Assembly (NCBI RefSeq): GCF_019656655.1
Contig: NZ_BPMV01000001.1
Location: 2,418,001 to 2,482,000, forward strand
From: Tsukamurella sp. TY48
Lineage (GTDB): Bacteria; Actinomycetota; Actinomycetes; Mycobacteriales; Mycobacteriaceae
Direction of reading: 5' to 3'
DNA: 64,000 nucleotides
Within the stretch, counting starts at the first letter, position 1. Each line of letters starts with the position of its first letter. The translations under genes were made by a program, and so were the position numbers. Below the pieces are notes generated by a model that was not told where the DNA came from, searched no databases, and saw nothing but the letters and a program-made list of their open reading frames with translations. Positions 56,434 to 64,000 of this stretch are shown here, piece by piece.

Positions 56434-56485
56434 AACGGGGCGTGCGTTCCGTATATTCGATGCAAGCGGAGTGCTCGTTCCGTTT
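56434..56485. promoter_or_regulatory. Tandem TetR operator candidates
   Basis: Two roughly 20-base imperfect palindromes share the arm CGTTCCGT at 56445-56452 and 56476-56483, 31 bases apart, about three helical turns. Each has a CGG-type left arm (ACGG and GCGG). They lie between the divergent TetR and dehydrogenase starts. Confidence 0.5.
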
Positions 56486-56510
56486 AGCTCATGTTACAGA
56501 GGAGGCTCTG

Positions 56511-57416
56511 ATGCCGAAGTGGACCACCGTCGACATTCCCGACCAGACCGGACGCATCGCCGTCGTGACCGGCGCGAACTCGGGGCTCGGATTCGAAACA
56601 TCCACCGCGCTGGCTGCCGCTGGCGCGCACGTCGTGATGGCTGTGCGCGACATGGAGAAGGGCAGGGCCGCAGCGGACCGGATCACCGCAGCCACGCCCG
56701 GCGCCCGGGTGGAGTTGCAGCGCCTCGATCTGGGGTCGCTGGAGGCCGTGCGGGAGGCGGCCGCCGAGGTCAAGGCCAACCATCCTCGGATCGACCTGCT
56801 GATCAACAACGCCGGCGTGATGTATCCGCCCAAGCAGACCACTGCCGACGGATTCGAGTTGCAGTTCGGCACCAACCATCTCGGGCACTTCGCCCTGACC
56901 GGCCTGCTGCTCGACGCGTTGCTGCCCGTGCCCGGCTCACGGGTCGTGACAGTCAGCAGCGTCGGGCACCGTATTCGGGCGGCGATCCACTTCGATGACC
57001 TCAACTTCGATCGCGGTTACAGCCGGCTGGCCGCATACGGCCAGTCCAAGCTCGCCAACCTACTGTTCACGTACGAACTCCAGCGGCGCTTGGCAGCCGC
57101 CGGCGAGGCTGTGATCGCCGTCTCCGCCCACCCTGGCGGATCGAACACCGAGCTGGGCCGGCACCTGCCGGCGGCGATCGAAGTTCCTGCGATGAAACTG
57201 TTCTCGCAGTCCGCGGCGAGGGGCGCGCTGCCGACCCTGCGCGCGGCGACCGACCCCGGCGTCACCGGCGGGCAGTATTACGGCCCAGACGGCCCCGGGG
57301 GCCTCCGTGGCCTTCCGAAGGTGGTGTCGTCGAGCAAGCGGTCGCACGACCCCGAATTAGCACGACGATTGTGGCAGGTCTCCGAGGGCCTGACCGGTGT
57401 CACCTACCTCGACTGA
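56511..57416 (+). CDS. Short-chain dehydrogenase/reductase
   Basis: 301 residues. [20 protein letters not shown] is the cofactor loop near residue 21, NNAGVM the structural motif, and YGQSKLAN holds the catalytic tyrosine and lysine near residue 165. The long C-terminus ([15 protein letters not shown]) matches the retinol-dehydrogenase/oxidoreductase subgroup common in actinobacteria. The substrate is unknown. GAGGAGG lies upstream of the ATG. It is divergent from TetR and followed 33 bases later by an NAD-binding protein, probably in one transcript. Confidence 0.93.
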   Translation: MPKWTTVDIPDQTGRIAVVTGANSGLGFETSTALAAAGAHVVMAVRDMEKGRAAADRITAATPGARVELQRLDLGSLEAVREAAAEVKANHPRIDLLINNAGVMYPPKQTTADGFELQFGTNHLGHFALTGLLLDALLPVPGSRVVTVSSVGHRIRAAIHFDDLNFDRGYSRLAAYGQSKLANLLFTYELQRRLAAAGEAVIAVSAHPGGSNTELGRHLPAAIEVPAMKLFSQSAARGALPTLRAATDPGVTGGQYYGPDGPGGLRGLPKVVSSSKRSHDPELARRLWQVSEGLTGVTYLD

Positions 57417-57449
57417 CTGATTCACCACACACCACTGGATGGGAAACAT

Positions 57450-58112
57450 ATGCGCATCATCATCTTCGGCGCCACCGGCATGGTCGGGCAAGGTGTACTG
57501 GAGGCATGCCTGCTCGACGACACTGTTACCGACGTGCTGGTGATCGGACGCACCAGCACTGGCCGAACCCACGCCAAGCTGCGTGAGATCCACCACGACG
57601 ACTTCGGCGACTTCACGCCGATCCGGTCGGGGGAAATCGCCGGCTACGATGCGTGTCTGTTCTGCCTGGGCACCTCGGCGGTCGGCATGAGCGAAACCGA
57701 CTACCGCACCATTACTTACGACTACACGCTGGCAGCGGCCCGAGTTCTGCTGGACGCCGATCCCGACCTGACATTTTGCTACGTCTCCGGTGCAGGAACC
57801 GACACTGCCTCACGCATGATGTGGGCGCGGGTGAAGGGTGAGACGGAGAACGCCCTGCTCGACCTCTCCGAGCGGGCCCACATGTTCAGGCCCGGATTCA
57901 TCGTGCCCTTGCCCGGAACTCAGGCCAAGACGACAGCCTACGTCGTCTTGTACCGGGTGGTGACGCCGTTGTACCCGCTGTTGAGTCGGATCATCCCGGG
58001 TCACATCACGACAAGCCTGCGCCTGGGGCGGGCCATGCTCGTCGCCGCCCGCGGCGAAGTCCGCGAAAGAATCCTCGACACCGCCGGTATCAACACCGCC
58101 GCCGACTCCTGA
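57450..58112 (+). CDS. Atypical SDR/NAD(P)-binding protein
   Basis: 220 residues. IIIFGATGMVGQGVLEACL at the N-terminus is the GxxGxxG cofactor loop of extended and atypical short-chain dehydrogenases. CLGTSAVGMSETDYRTITYDYT and FCYVSGAGTD follow, but the usual YxxxK is not obvious (SRMMWARVKGETE supplies a lysine). It may be a NAD(P)H-binding sensor or reductase. GATGGGAA precedes the ATG. It follows the short-chain dehydrogenase in the TetR-controlled unit. Confidence 0.85.
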   Translation: MRIIIFGATGMVGQGVLEACLLDDTVTDVLVIGRTSTGRTHAKLREIHHDDFGDFTPIRSGEIAGYDACLFCLGTSAVGMSETDYRTITYDYTLAAARVLLDADPDLTFCYVSGAGTDTASRMMWARVKGETENALLDLSERAHMFRPGFIVPLPGTQAKTTAYVVLYRVVTPLYPLLSRIIPGHITTSLRLGRAMLVAARGEVRERILDTAGINTAADS

Positions 58113-58195
58113 TTCGCGCCGTACGACCGAACCCGGTCGGTGAGCGCGGAGCACCACTGTGCAGCATGGCCCGCAGTCCGGTGATGGCGGCCAGG

Positions 58196-58684
58196 TCAGC
58201 GAGCGACTGCGATGGTCACTTGCCGCCCGTCGAGCAGCACGATCCGATCGAGGTCGTCGGTCTCCCCGATCTTGGTCAGCGAGGAGTCGTACGTGTTCCC
58301 GTCGGTGTTGTAGAAGAACCCCAGGTTGCCCCACGGCATGTAGGAGAACAGGTCGCCCGGCTCGGGATTCAGGCCCGCGGCGCCGGTGAAGTCCCATTCG
58401 CCGACAGGAGTGGCCACCTTCTCCTTTCCTCCGTAGTCGGAGAATGTCAGGGTCATGGGGAGCATCGCCAGGAACGACCGCGTCGTCGGGGTGTCCGCGT
58501 CGATCACGACCTCGACGACGGTGTCGCCGGCGGTGAAGTGCACGACAGTGTTCGCGACACCCTGGTCCGGCGAAGTGGCCTCGGGCGCGGAGGCCGATGG
58601 AGGAGTGGTCCCCACGGTGGCGCATCCGGTGAGCAGCACCGCGAGCGCGAGGGTGATGCCGGAGGCGGGTCCAGGGAGTCGCAT
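58196..58684 (-). CDS. Cyclophilin-like-fold lipoprotein
   Basis: 162 residues with lipobox LLTGC (cysteine near residue 21). The mature domain has TRSFLAMLPMTLTFSDYGGKEKVA, GDLFSYMPWGNLGFFYNTDG and SLTKIGETDDLDRIVLLDGRQVTI. These match the cyclophilin-like_2 family, small beta-barrels without proven isomerase activity. It is exported and membrane-anchored. AAGGA precedes ATG 58684. The best copy of the 38-bp element lies 65-102 bases upstream, linking it to the alcohol dehydrogenase regulon. Confidence 0.85.
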   Translation of the reverse strand: MRLPGPASGITLALAVLLTGCATVGTTPPSASAPEATSPDQGVANTVVHFTAGDTVVEVVIDADTPTTRSFLAMLPMTLTFSDYGGKEKVATPVGEWDFTGAAGLNPEPGDLFSYMPWGNLGFFYNTDGNTYDSSLTKIGETDDLDRIVLLDGRQVTIAVAR

Positions 58685-58748
58685 TGAGGGTCCTTCGGGG
58701 AAGGTCTGGGCTGTACCCGATCCATCGAATCCGAAGATCTGAGCCCGG

Positions 58749-58786
58749 GGGAGTCCCTGTCGAAGGGGGTACCGACGGGGACTCCC
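58749..58786. promoter_or_regulatory. 38-bp operator-like element upstream of the cyclophilin-like gene
   Basis: GGGAGTCCC at 58749-58757 and its complement GGGACTCCC at 58778-58786 are perfect arms around a 20-base centre holding GGTACC. It can also fold as a hairpin, so a terminator role for the binding-protein gene ending at 58821 is the alternative. The matching copy at 53479 favours an operator. Confidence 0.55.
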
Positions 58787-58820
58787 GCTCACAGTCGCAG
58801 TCGCGTGAAACTGTCCGGGA

Positions 58821-59855
58821 TCAGCCGGCGGTGTTCTTCGCGGCGGTGGAGAGCAGGGGCACGTAGCGGTCGAGCAGCCACGGCAGATCGAGCACGTTCG
58901 GAGAGCTGACCGCGTAGACGAGCGGCGGATCGGTCAGCGGGACATAGGCCTTGCGCTGCACCGCCTTCAGGCTCGCGAACGACGGGTTGGCCTCGGTGGC
59001 TTCGCGCTTCGCGGGGTCGAGGAACCACGAGGTCAGCACGTCGGCGTTGTACTTGGGCACGTTCTCCCAGCTCACCGGCGCTGCGAACTTGCCGGGAGGC
59101 GTCGCCTCGCGCAGCGCCGCCAGCTCGGGCAGGACGGTGAAGCCGAAGCTCTGCAGCAACTGCACCCGCGGGTCGGTGTCGAAGTAGAAGTTGAGACTCT
59201 CCGACGTGGTACCGCTGGCCGCCGCGACCGTCCTGCCGGCGAACTCCGGGTGCGCGCTCTTGACGTCGGCGATCCGCTTGTCGGTGTCCGCGATCAGCGT
59301 CTTCGCCTCGGCCTCGCGGCCCAGCGCCTTGCCGACGATCGTGGTCTGGTCCTGCCAGGAGGTCTGCCAGTTGCGGCCGGGCTGCGCGACCGTCGGCGCG
59401 ATCTTGCTCAGCTGCGCGTACTGGTCCGCGGTCAGCCCCGCCTGGACCGAGAGGATCACGTCGGGCTTGAGGGCCGCGATCTGCTCCAGCGGGAGCGACT
59501 TGCTCGACTCGGGCAGCAGCACCGGCTTCGCGTCGCCGAGCTTCTCCTGCACCCACGGCATGATCCCGCCGGCGTCCTTGCCGAGCTCCGAGGACATGTC
59601 GCGCATGCCCACGGGTGTCACTCCGAGCGCGATCGCCGCCTCGGTGCTGCCCCATCCGAGGGTGACCACGCGCTCCGGGCGGGCCTTGATCTCGGCGGTG
59701 CCGAGCGCGGAGGCGATCGACACGGGGAAGCCCGCATCGTGCTGCGCGTGCTCGTCGTTCGACGAGCCGGATCCGCACGCGGCGGTGCCTGTGACCAGGG
59801 CGGCGATGGTGGCGAAGGCCAGGGCGGTGCGAGTGATACGGGACGGCCCGAACAC
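58821..59855 (-). CDS. Iron-siderophore substrate-binding lipoprotein
   Basis: 344 residues with lipobox GTAAC (cysteine at residue 27). RPERVVTLGWGSTEAAIALGV is the conserved opening strand and helix, followed by LEQIAALKPDVILSVQAGL and a C-terminal SPNVLDLPWLLDRYVPLL. It should bind a ferric siderophore for ABC import. GAGGAG precedes GTG 59855. It diverges from the ornithine hydroxylase gene across an IdeR-like box, so both should be made when iron is scarce. It differs clearly from the binding protein at 39931. Confidence 0.93.
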   Translation of the reverse strand: MFGPSRITRTALAFATIAALVTGTAACGSGSSNDEHAQHDAGFPVSIASALGTAEIKARPERVVTLGWGSTEAAIALGVTPVGMRDMSSELGKDAGGIMPWVQEKLGDAKPVLLPESSKSLPLEQIAALKPDVILSVQAGLTADQYAQLSKIAPTVAQPGRNWQTSWQDQTTIVGKALGREAEAKTLIADTDKRIADVKSAHPEFAGRTVAAASGTTSESLNFYFDTDPRVQLLQSFGFTVLPELAALREATPPGKFAAPVSWENVPKYNADVLTSWFLDPAKREATEANPSFASLKAVQRKAYVPLTDPPLVYAVSSPNVLDLPWLLDRYVPLLSTAAKNTAG

Positions 59856-59929
59856 GGTGACTCCTCTTCGACGGGTGGCCTGTGTCGATGGCCACAGACG
59901 TTCGCACGGGTGGCGAACAGTCTCTACTT

Positions 59930-59948
59930 TCAGGTATGCCTATCCTAT
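59930..59948. promoter_or_regulatory. IdeR-like iron box between binding protein and hydroxylase
   Basis: TCAGGTATGCCTATCCTAT fits the IdeR/DtxR consensus at 14 of 19 positions; AGGTTATC follows a few bases on and may extend the site. It lies 25 bases before the hydroxylase start and 75 before the divergent binding protein. Confidence 0.7.
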
Positions 59949-59972
59949 CTAGGTTATCGACGAGGGAGATAC

Positions 59973-61274
59973 ATGGGACAGCAGCACGCGATCGCCGATG
60001 TGGTCGGGATCGGGGCCGGGCCGTCGAATCTGGGGCTCGCCGCGGCCCTCGATGAGCGGAACCGGACGGGTCTGCCGCCGCTGTCGATGACGATCCTCGA
60101 ACGCAAGCCCTCCTTCGCGTGGCATCCGGGCATGCTCCTCGACGGCGCCACGATGCAGATCGCCTTCCTCAAGGATCTGGTGACGCTCCGCAACCCGCGC
60201 AGCCCGTTCACCTTCCTGAGCTACCTCGAGGCGCGCGGCCGGCTCGTCGACTTCGTCAACCACCAGACCTTCTTCCCGACGCGAGTCGAGTTCACCGACT
60301 ACCTCTCGTGGGTCGCCGAGAGCGTCTCCGCGCGGATCGACTACGGCACCACCGTGACCGCCGTCGAGCGCGTGGACGGGGCCGTCGACGGTGCGCGGTG
60401 GCTCGTCCGGTACACCGGACCCGACGGTGACGGTGCCCTGCGTGCCCGGTCCGTCGTCGTGGCGACCGGCCTGCGCGAGCGGCTGCCCGAGTGGGCCGCC
60501 GCCGGGCCGCGCCTGTTCCACAACCACCGGTTGCTCGAGCACCTGGCCGCGGCGGATCTGGATGTCGAAGCGCCGCACCGGTTCCTCGTCGTAGGCGGTG
60601 GGCAGAGCGCCGCCGAGGTCGCGCAGTTCCTGCATCGGAGCTACCCGAACGCCGTGGTGGAGAGCGTCTTCAACTCCTACGGCTTCCAGCCCGCCGACGA
60701 CAGCCCCTACGCCAACAAGGTCTTCGACCCCGCCGCCGTCGACGACTTCTACGACGCCCCCGCGGAGGTGCGCAGCGAACTCATGACGCGGCACGCCACC
60801 ACCAACTACGGCTGCGTGGACCTGGAGCTGATCAACGAGCTCTACGCCGTCGAGTACCAGGAGAAGGTCTCCGGGCATCGCCGGCTGCTGATGCGCCCCG
60901 CCACGGTCGTGACCTCGGCGGTCGCCTCCGATACCGGCGTGCGCGTGACCCTGCGTGACCGCATCGCCGACGTCACGACCGGCCAGGACTACTCGGCCGT
61001 CGTGTGCGCCACCGGCTTCCGGTCGATCGGCGTCTCCGACGTGCTCGCCGGATGGGACGTCGCGCCCGAGCGCATGCAGGTCGGCCGCGACTACGTGCTC
61101 ACCGTCGACGGCGAGCCGGTCGACGGCCTCTACGTCCAGGGCGCTACCGAATCCACCCACGGCCTCGGCTCAACGCTGCTGTCGAACGTCGCCGTCCGCG
61201 CCGGCGAGATCCTCGATTCGATCGTCGCCGACACCAGCCTGACCAGTGGCCTCGCGGCCGCGAAGGGAGCATGA
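59973..61274 (+). CDS. L-ornithine (lysine) N-hydroxylase
   Basis: 433 residues. GIGAGPSNLGLAAAL near residue 13 binds FAD, VVGGGQSAAEVAQFL near residue 208 binds NADPH, and ATGFRSIG lies near the C-terminus: the three marks of siderophore N-hydroxylating monooxygenases. KPSFAWHPGMLLDGATMQIAFLKDLVTLRNP is the family substrate-side segment. With a formyltransferase directly downstream (ATGA overlap), ornithine is the likelier substrate, giving N5-hydroxyornithine for the NRPS. GAGGGAG precedes ATG 59973. Confidence 0.93.
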   Translation: MGQQHAIADVVGIGAGPSNLGLAAALDERNRTGLPPLSMTILERKPSFAWHPGMLLDGATMQIAFLKDLVTLRNPRSPFTFLSYLEARGRLVDFVNHQTFFPTRVEFTDYLSWVAESVSARIDYGTTVTAVERVDGAVDGARWLVRYTGPDGDGALRARSVVVATGLRERLPEWAAAGPRLFHNHRLLEHLAAADLDVEAPHRFLVVGGGQSAAEVAQFLHRSYPNAVVESVFNSYGFQPADDSPYANKVFDPAAVDDFYDAPAEVRSELMTRHATTNYGCVDLELINELYAVEYQEKVSGHRRLLMRPATVVTSAVASDTGVRVTLRDRIADVTTGQDYSAVVCATGFRSIGVSDVLAGWDVAPERMQVGRDYVLTVDGEPVDGLYVQGATESTHGLGSTLLSNVAVRAGEILDSIVADTSLTSGLAAAKGA

Positions 61275-62209
61275 TGCGCGTCGTCACGTTCGGCTTCCAG
61301 ACCTGGGGCCATCGCACGCTGTCCGCCGTCCTCGACGCCGGCCACGAGGTCGCTCTCGCCGTGACCCACCCCGTCTCGAACAACCCGTACGAGATGATGT
61401 GGAACGACTCCGTCGAGGAGCTCGCGGCCTCCCGCGGGGTTCCGGTGCACCTCGCCAAGAAGCCCGACGATGCGCTCTTCGAAGCGGTCTCGGCCGCGGA
61501 GCCCGACATCATCGTCGCCAACAACTGGCGCACCTGGCTGCCGAAGTCGATCTATTCGATGCCGCGCCTCGGGACCCTCAACATCCACGACTCGCTGCTC
61601 CCCAAGTACGCCGGCTTCTCGCCGCTGATCTGGGCGCTCATCAACGGCGAGACCCACGTCGGCGTCACCGCGCACCTCATGGACGAGGGCCTCGACACCG
61701 GGCCCATCATCGCCCAGGAGTCCGTCGCCGTCGGCCCGGCCGACCGCACCGTCGACCTGTTCCACCGCACCGTCGACCTGATCGGACCGCTGGTCGCCCG
61801 CTCACTCGGTGAGCTGGAAGCCGGGACGGCGCAGCCGATCCCGCAGGACCCCGCCGCCGCGACGTACTTCCACAAGCGCTCCGACGCCGACAGTGCCATC
61901 GACTGGTCGTGGCCCGCCGACGCGATCGAGCGCCTGATCCGCGCTCAATCGGATCCGTACCCGAACGCGCACACGGTCTTCCGTGGCGAGCGTCTCGCGA
62001 TCACCGGCGCCTCGGTGTCCACCAAGCGGTACGGGGGCACGCCCGGTCGCGTCTGCGTGCCCGACGGTGACGGCATCGCCGTCGTGACAGGACCGGACGC
62101 CTGGCGCGGTGGCAACCCCGCGCTGATCGTCGAGACCGTGCGCACGGCCGACGGTGCCGAGCACCCCGCCGCCAAGATCCTCGGCGACTCCGGCGCCTAC
62201 CTCGGCTGA
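61271..62209 (+). CDS. N5-hydroxyornithine formyltransferase (methionyl-tRNA formyltransferase-like)
   Basis: 312 residues. The formyltransferase core has NNWRTWLP and NIHDSLLPKYAGFSPLIWALINGETHVGVTAHLMDEGLDTG, giving the catalytic asparagine, histidine and aspartate. A C-terminal FMT-like domain follows (YFHKRSDADSAIDWSWPADAIERLIRA). Between a hydroxylase and siderophore genes it should formylate N5-hydroxyornithine with formyl-tetrahydrofolate, as in coelichelin and rhodochelin pathways. It is not the housekeeping tRNA enzyme, judging by context. The start is ATG 61271 or 61274. Confidence 0.9.
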   Translation: MMRVVTFGFQTWGHRTLSAVLDAGHEVALAVTHPVSNNPYEMMWNDSVEELAASRGVPVHLAKKPDDALFEAVSAAEPDIIVANNWRTWLPKSIYSMPRLGTLNIHDSLLPKYAGFSPLIWALINGETHVGVTAHLMDEGLDTGPIIAQESVAVGPADRTVDLFHRTVDLIGPLVARSLGELEAGTAQPIPQDPAAATYFHKRSDADSAIDWSWPADAIERLIRAQSDPYPNAHTVFRGERLAITGASVSTKRYGGTPGRVCVPDGDGIAVVTGPDAWRGGNPALIVETVRTADGAEHPAAKILGDSGAYLG

Positions 62210-62224
62210 CCCGGGAAGCGAGAC

Positions 62225-62974
62225 ATGCACGCATTCATCACCGGCGCCGCCTCCGGGATCGGCGCCGCGACGGCCATCCGGCTCGCCGCGCACGGCCCCG
62301 TCGCCCTGGCGGACCGGGACGCCGCCGGGCTCGCCGCCACCGCCGCCGCGGTGGCCGCCACCGGCGCAGCCGTGACCACCCATCAGCTCGATGTGGCCGA
62401 CGCCGGGGCCGTGACGGCCGCCGTGGACGCCGCCGAGCGCGCGAACGGACCGATCGACGCACTGGCCCACTGTGCCGGTGTGCTGGTGGCGGGTCCGGTT
62501 CTCGATGCCACCGAGGACGATTGGCGCACCGCACTCGCGGTGAATCTCACCGGAACCGTGACCGTGCTCTCCGCGGTCACCGCACGCATGGCGCAGCGCG
62601 GGGCGGGCGCGGCCGTGGTCGTCGGCTCCAATGCGGGCAACGGCCCGCGGGTGGGACTCGGCGTGTACGGCGCCAGCAAGGCTGCAGCGCATTCCGTGAC
62701 GCTGACGCTCGCCCTGGAGCTGGCGGCCAGCGGTGTGCGGATCAACGTGGTGGCCCCCGGTTCGACGGCGACCCCGATGCAGACCGCCTTCGGTGGCGAG
62801 GCGGCCGCAACAGCGGCGGTCGCCGGGGATCTCTCACGGCACCGCCTGGGAATCCCGTTGGGCCGCATCGCCGATGCCGAGGACATCGCCGGCGCCATCG
62901 ACTACCTGCTCTCGGCCGGCGCCCGGCACATCACGGCGCAGGTCCTCACCGTGGACGGAGGCGCCACCGTATGA
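62225..62974 (+). CDS. entA: 2,3-dihydro-2,3-dihydroxybenzoate dehydrogenase (EntA/DhbA-like)
   Basis: 249 residues of a classical short-chain dehydrogenase. TGAASGIGAATAIRLAAHG is the NAD loop, HCAGVL the structural motif, VGSNAGNGPRVGLGVYGASKAA carries serine, tyrosine and lysine, and LTVDGGATV ends it. It should oxidise dihydro-dihydroxybenzoate to 2,3-dihydroxybenzoate. The assignment rests on overlap with the EntE-like ligase gene (ATGA) and the aryl carrier in the same locus. Isochorismate synthase and isochorismatase genes are not in the window. Confidence 0.85.
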   Translation: MHAFITGAASGIGAATAIRLAAHGPVALADRDAAGLAATAAAVAATGAAVTTHQLDVADAGAVTAAVDAAERANGPIDALAHCAGVLVAGPVLDATEDDWRTALAVNLTGTVTVLSAVTARMAQRGAGAAVVVGSNAGNGPRVGLGVYGASKAAAHSVTLTLALELAASGVRINVVAPGSTATPMQTAFGGEAAATAAVAGDLSRHRLGIPLGRIADAEDIAGAIDYLLSAGARHITAQVLTVDGGATV

Positions 62975-64000
62975 CCACAGACACCGCTCCGACGGACTAC
63001 TTCCCCGCCGATGTGGCCGCGCGGTACCGGGCCGCCGGCTACTGGACCGACGAGACCTTCGCCGATTTCCTACCCGCAGCCGCCCGCCGGTTCGGCGATG
63101 CCGAGGCGCTGGTCGGCGAGGACCACCGTGGTGCGGCGACGCGCCTGAGCTACCGCGAACTCGACCGTGCCGCCGCCGTCGTCGCCGCGGGACTGCGCGC
63201 CCGGGGCATCGGCTCCGGTGACCGCGTGATCCTGCAGCTCCCGAACACCGTCGAGTTCCCGGCCGTGCTGTTCGGCCTGTTCCGCATTGGCGCCGTTCCC
63301 GTCTTCGCGCTGCCCGCGCACCGCCGCAGCGAGCTCGTGCACTTCGCCCGGACCTCCGGTGCCCGCGCGCTGATCACGGCGGCGACCATCGCCCGGTTCG
63401 ATCACCGCGCGCTCGGCGCCGAGGTGGCGGCCGAACTCGGCGACGACAGCTTCGAGGTACTCGTCGTCGACGACGAACCCTTCGCCGAACCCGCCACCGG
63501 CGACGCGGACGGGACACCCGCCACCGTCGACCCCGCCGCGCTGGCCTTCCTCCAGCTCTCCGGCGGCACCACCGGCGTCCCGAAGCTGATCCCGCGCACC
63601 CACGCCGACTACCTCTACTCCGTGCGCGAGTCCGCGAAGATCTGCGGGCTGGGGCCCGGCACCCGTTTCCTCGTGGTGCTGCCCGTGGCGCACAACTTCC
63701 CGATGAGCTCGCCCGGCATCCTCGGCGTGCTGTGGGCCGGCGGCACCGTGGTGCTGGGCACCGACCCCGCCCCGCACCGCGCGCTGCCGCTGATCGAGGC
63801 CGAGCGGATCACCATGACCTCCCTCGTGCCGCCCGTCGCGATGCTGTGGCTGCAGGCCAGGCCCGGCACTGACGCCGATCTGAGCACGCTGGAGGTGCTG
63901 CAGGTGGGCGGCGCGAAGTTCCCCGTGGAGGCGGCGCGGCGCGTGCAACCCGAACTGGGCTGCCGCCTGCAACAGGTCTTCGGCATGGCGGAGGGCCTGG
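62971..64000 (+). CDS. entE: 2,3-dihydroxybenzoate-AMP ligase (EntE/DhbE-like), cut by the right edge
   Basis: The first 343 residues are visible. It activates 2,3-dihydroxybenzoate as an adenylate and loads it on the aryl carrier protein. Visible motifs: [42 protein letters not shown] (phosphate loop, near residue 190), [18 protein letters not shown] and VFGMAEGL at the edge. The asparagine and serine of HNFPMSS match DhbE residues that favour dihydroxybenzoate over salicylate (from memory). It runs on past base 64000. Confidence 0.93.
   Translation, partial: MTTDTAPTDYFPADVAARYRAAGYWTDETFADFLPAAARRFGDAEALVGEDHRGAATRLSYRELDRAAAVVAAGLRARGIGSGDRVILQLPNTVEFPAVLFGLFRIGAVPVFALPAHRRSELVHFARTSGARALITAATIARFDHRALGAEVAAELGDDSFEVLVVDDEPFAEPATGDADGTPATVDPAALAFLQLSGGTTGVPKLIPRTHADYLYSVRESAKICGLGPGTRFLVVLPVAHNFPMSSPGILGVLWAGGTVVLGTDPAPHRALPLIEAERITMTSLVPPVAMLWLQARPGTDADLSTLEVLQVGGAKFPVEAARRVQPELGCRLQQVFGMAEGL

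Noticed and set aside
61271-62209. Housekeeping methionyl-tRNA formyltransferase
   Set aside because: The gene overlaps an N-hydroxylase gene in an iron-box-controlled siderophore locus; a hydroxyornithine formyltransferase fits better.

Overview
The window looks like a high-GC member of the Mycobacteriales, most plausibly Tsukamurella or a close relative. This is inferred from codon use, leaderless-type starts, Mrp, MbtH and VirR homologues, and gene order. From memory, the order thiD-thiC ... GNAT-def-DUF3263-virR-sodC-GCS2 ... AAA ATPase-pssA-psd-moeA ... groEL matches the Rv0422c-Rv0440 segment of Mycobacterium tuberculosis, with two large insertions. No rRNA, tRNA, CRISPR array or insertion sequence was seen. 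No gene-free stretch exceeds 300 bases; the longest, before groEL, carries two CIRCE operators.

Layout. 1-3441: two tandem thiD genes and thiC behind a TPP riboswitch. 3482-7862: an ABC-2 exporter, two acetyltransferases, a DUF1990 protein and peptide deformylase. 7979-11394: DUF3263, VirR-like, Cu/Zn superoxide dismutase, a GCS2 carboxylate-amine ligase and a LysE exporter. 11435-18238: a tightly overlapped seven-gene operon (FecCD permease, ATPase, binding lipoprotein, DUF4213/DUF364 protein, MFS exporter, PduX-like GHMP kinase, cysteine-synthase-fold PLP enzyme) behind a 21-bp Fur-type palindrome. I read it as an uncharacterised metal or metallophore system. 18235-24708: a complete Mrp cation/proton antiporter operon on the other strand. 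24784-26330: a lipoprotein and an AbiEi/DUF559-type gene bracketed by two copies of a fixed-length interspersed repeat. 26339-33142: two-domain AAA ATPase, phosphatidylserine synthase and decarboxylase, GlsB-like protein, MoeA and an M20 peptidase. 33397-38334: two tandem lipoproteins, an SRPBCC protein, groEL with its terminator, and a third repeat copy.

38390-64000 is dominated by an iron-regulated siderophore locus. It holds two siderophore-binding lipoproteins, a DoxX-like membrane protein, a two-module NRPS with a TesB-type hotdog thioesterase at its C-terminus, MbtH, an aryl carrier protein, a siderophore-interacting reductase, an ornithine N-hydroxylase, a formyltransferase, EntA and the start of EntE. 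Three IdeR-like boxes punctuate it. Together the genes predict a mixed catecholate/hydroxamate siderophore built from 2,3-dihydroxybenzoate, a D-configured (probably basic) residue and formyl-hydroxyornithine. Between the reductase and the second binding protein (52381-58684) sits an apparently unrelated block: an alcohol dehydrogenase, an MmyB-type XRE regulator, an MFS exporter, a TetR regulator, two SDR-fold enzymes and a cyclophilin-like lipoprotein. Three of its genes share a roughly 38-bp upstream element.
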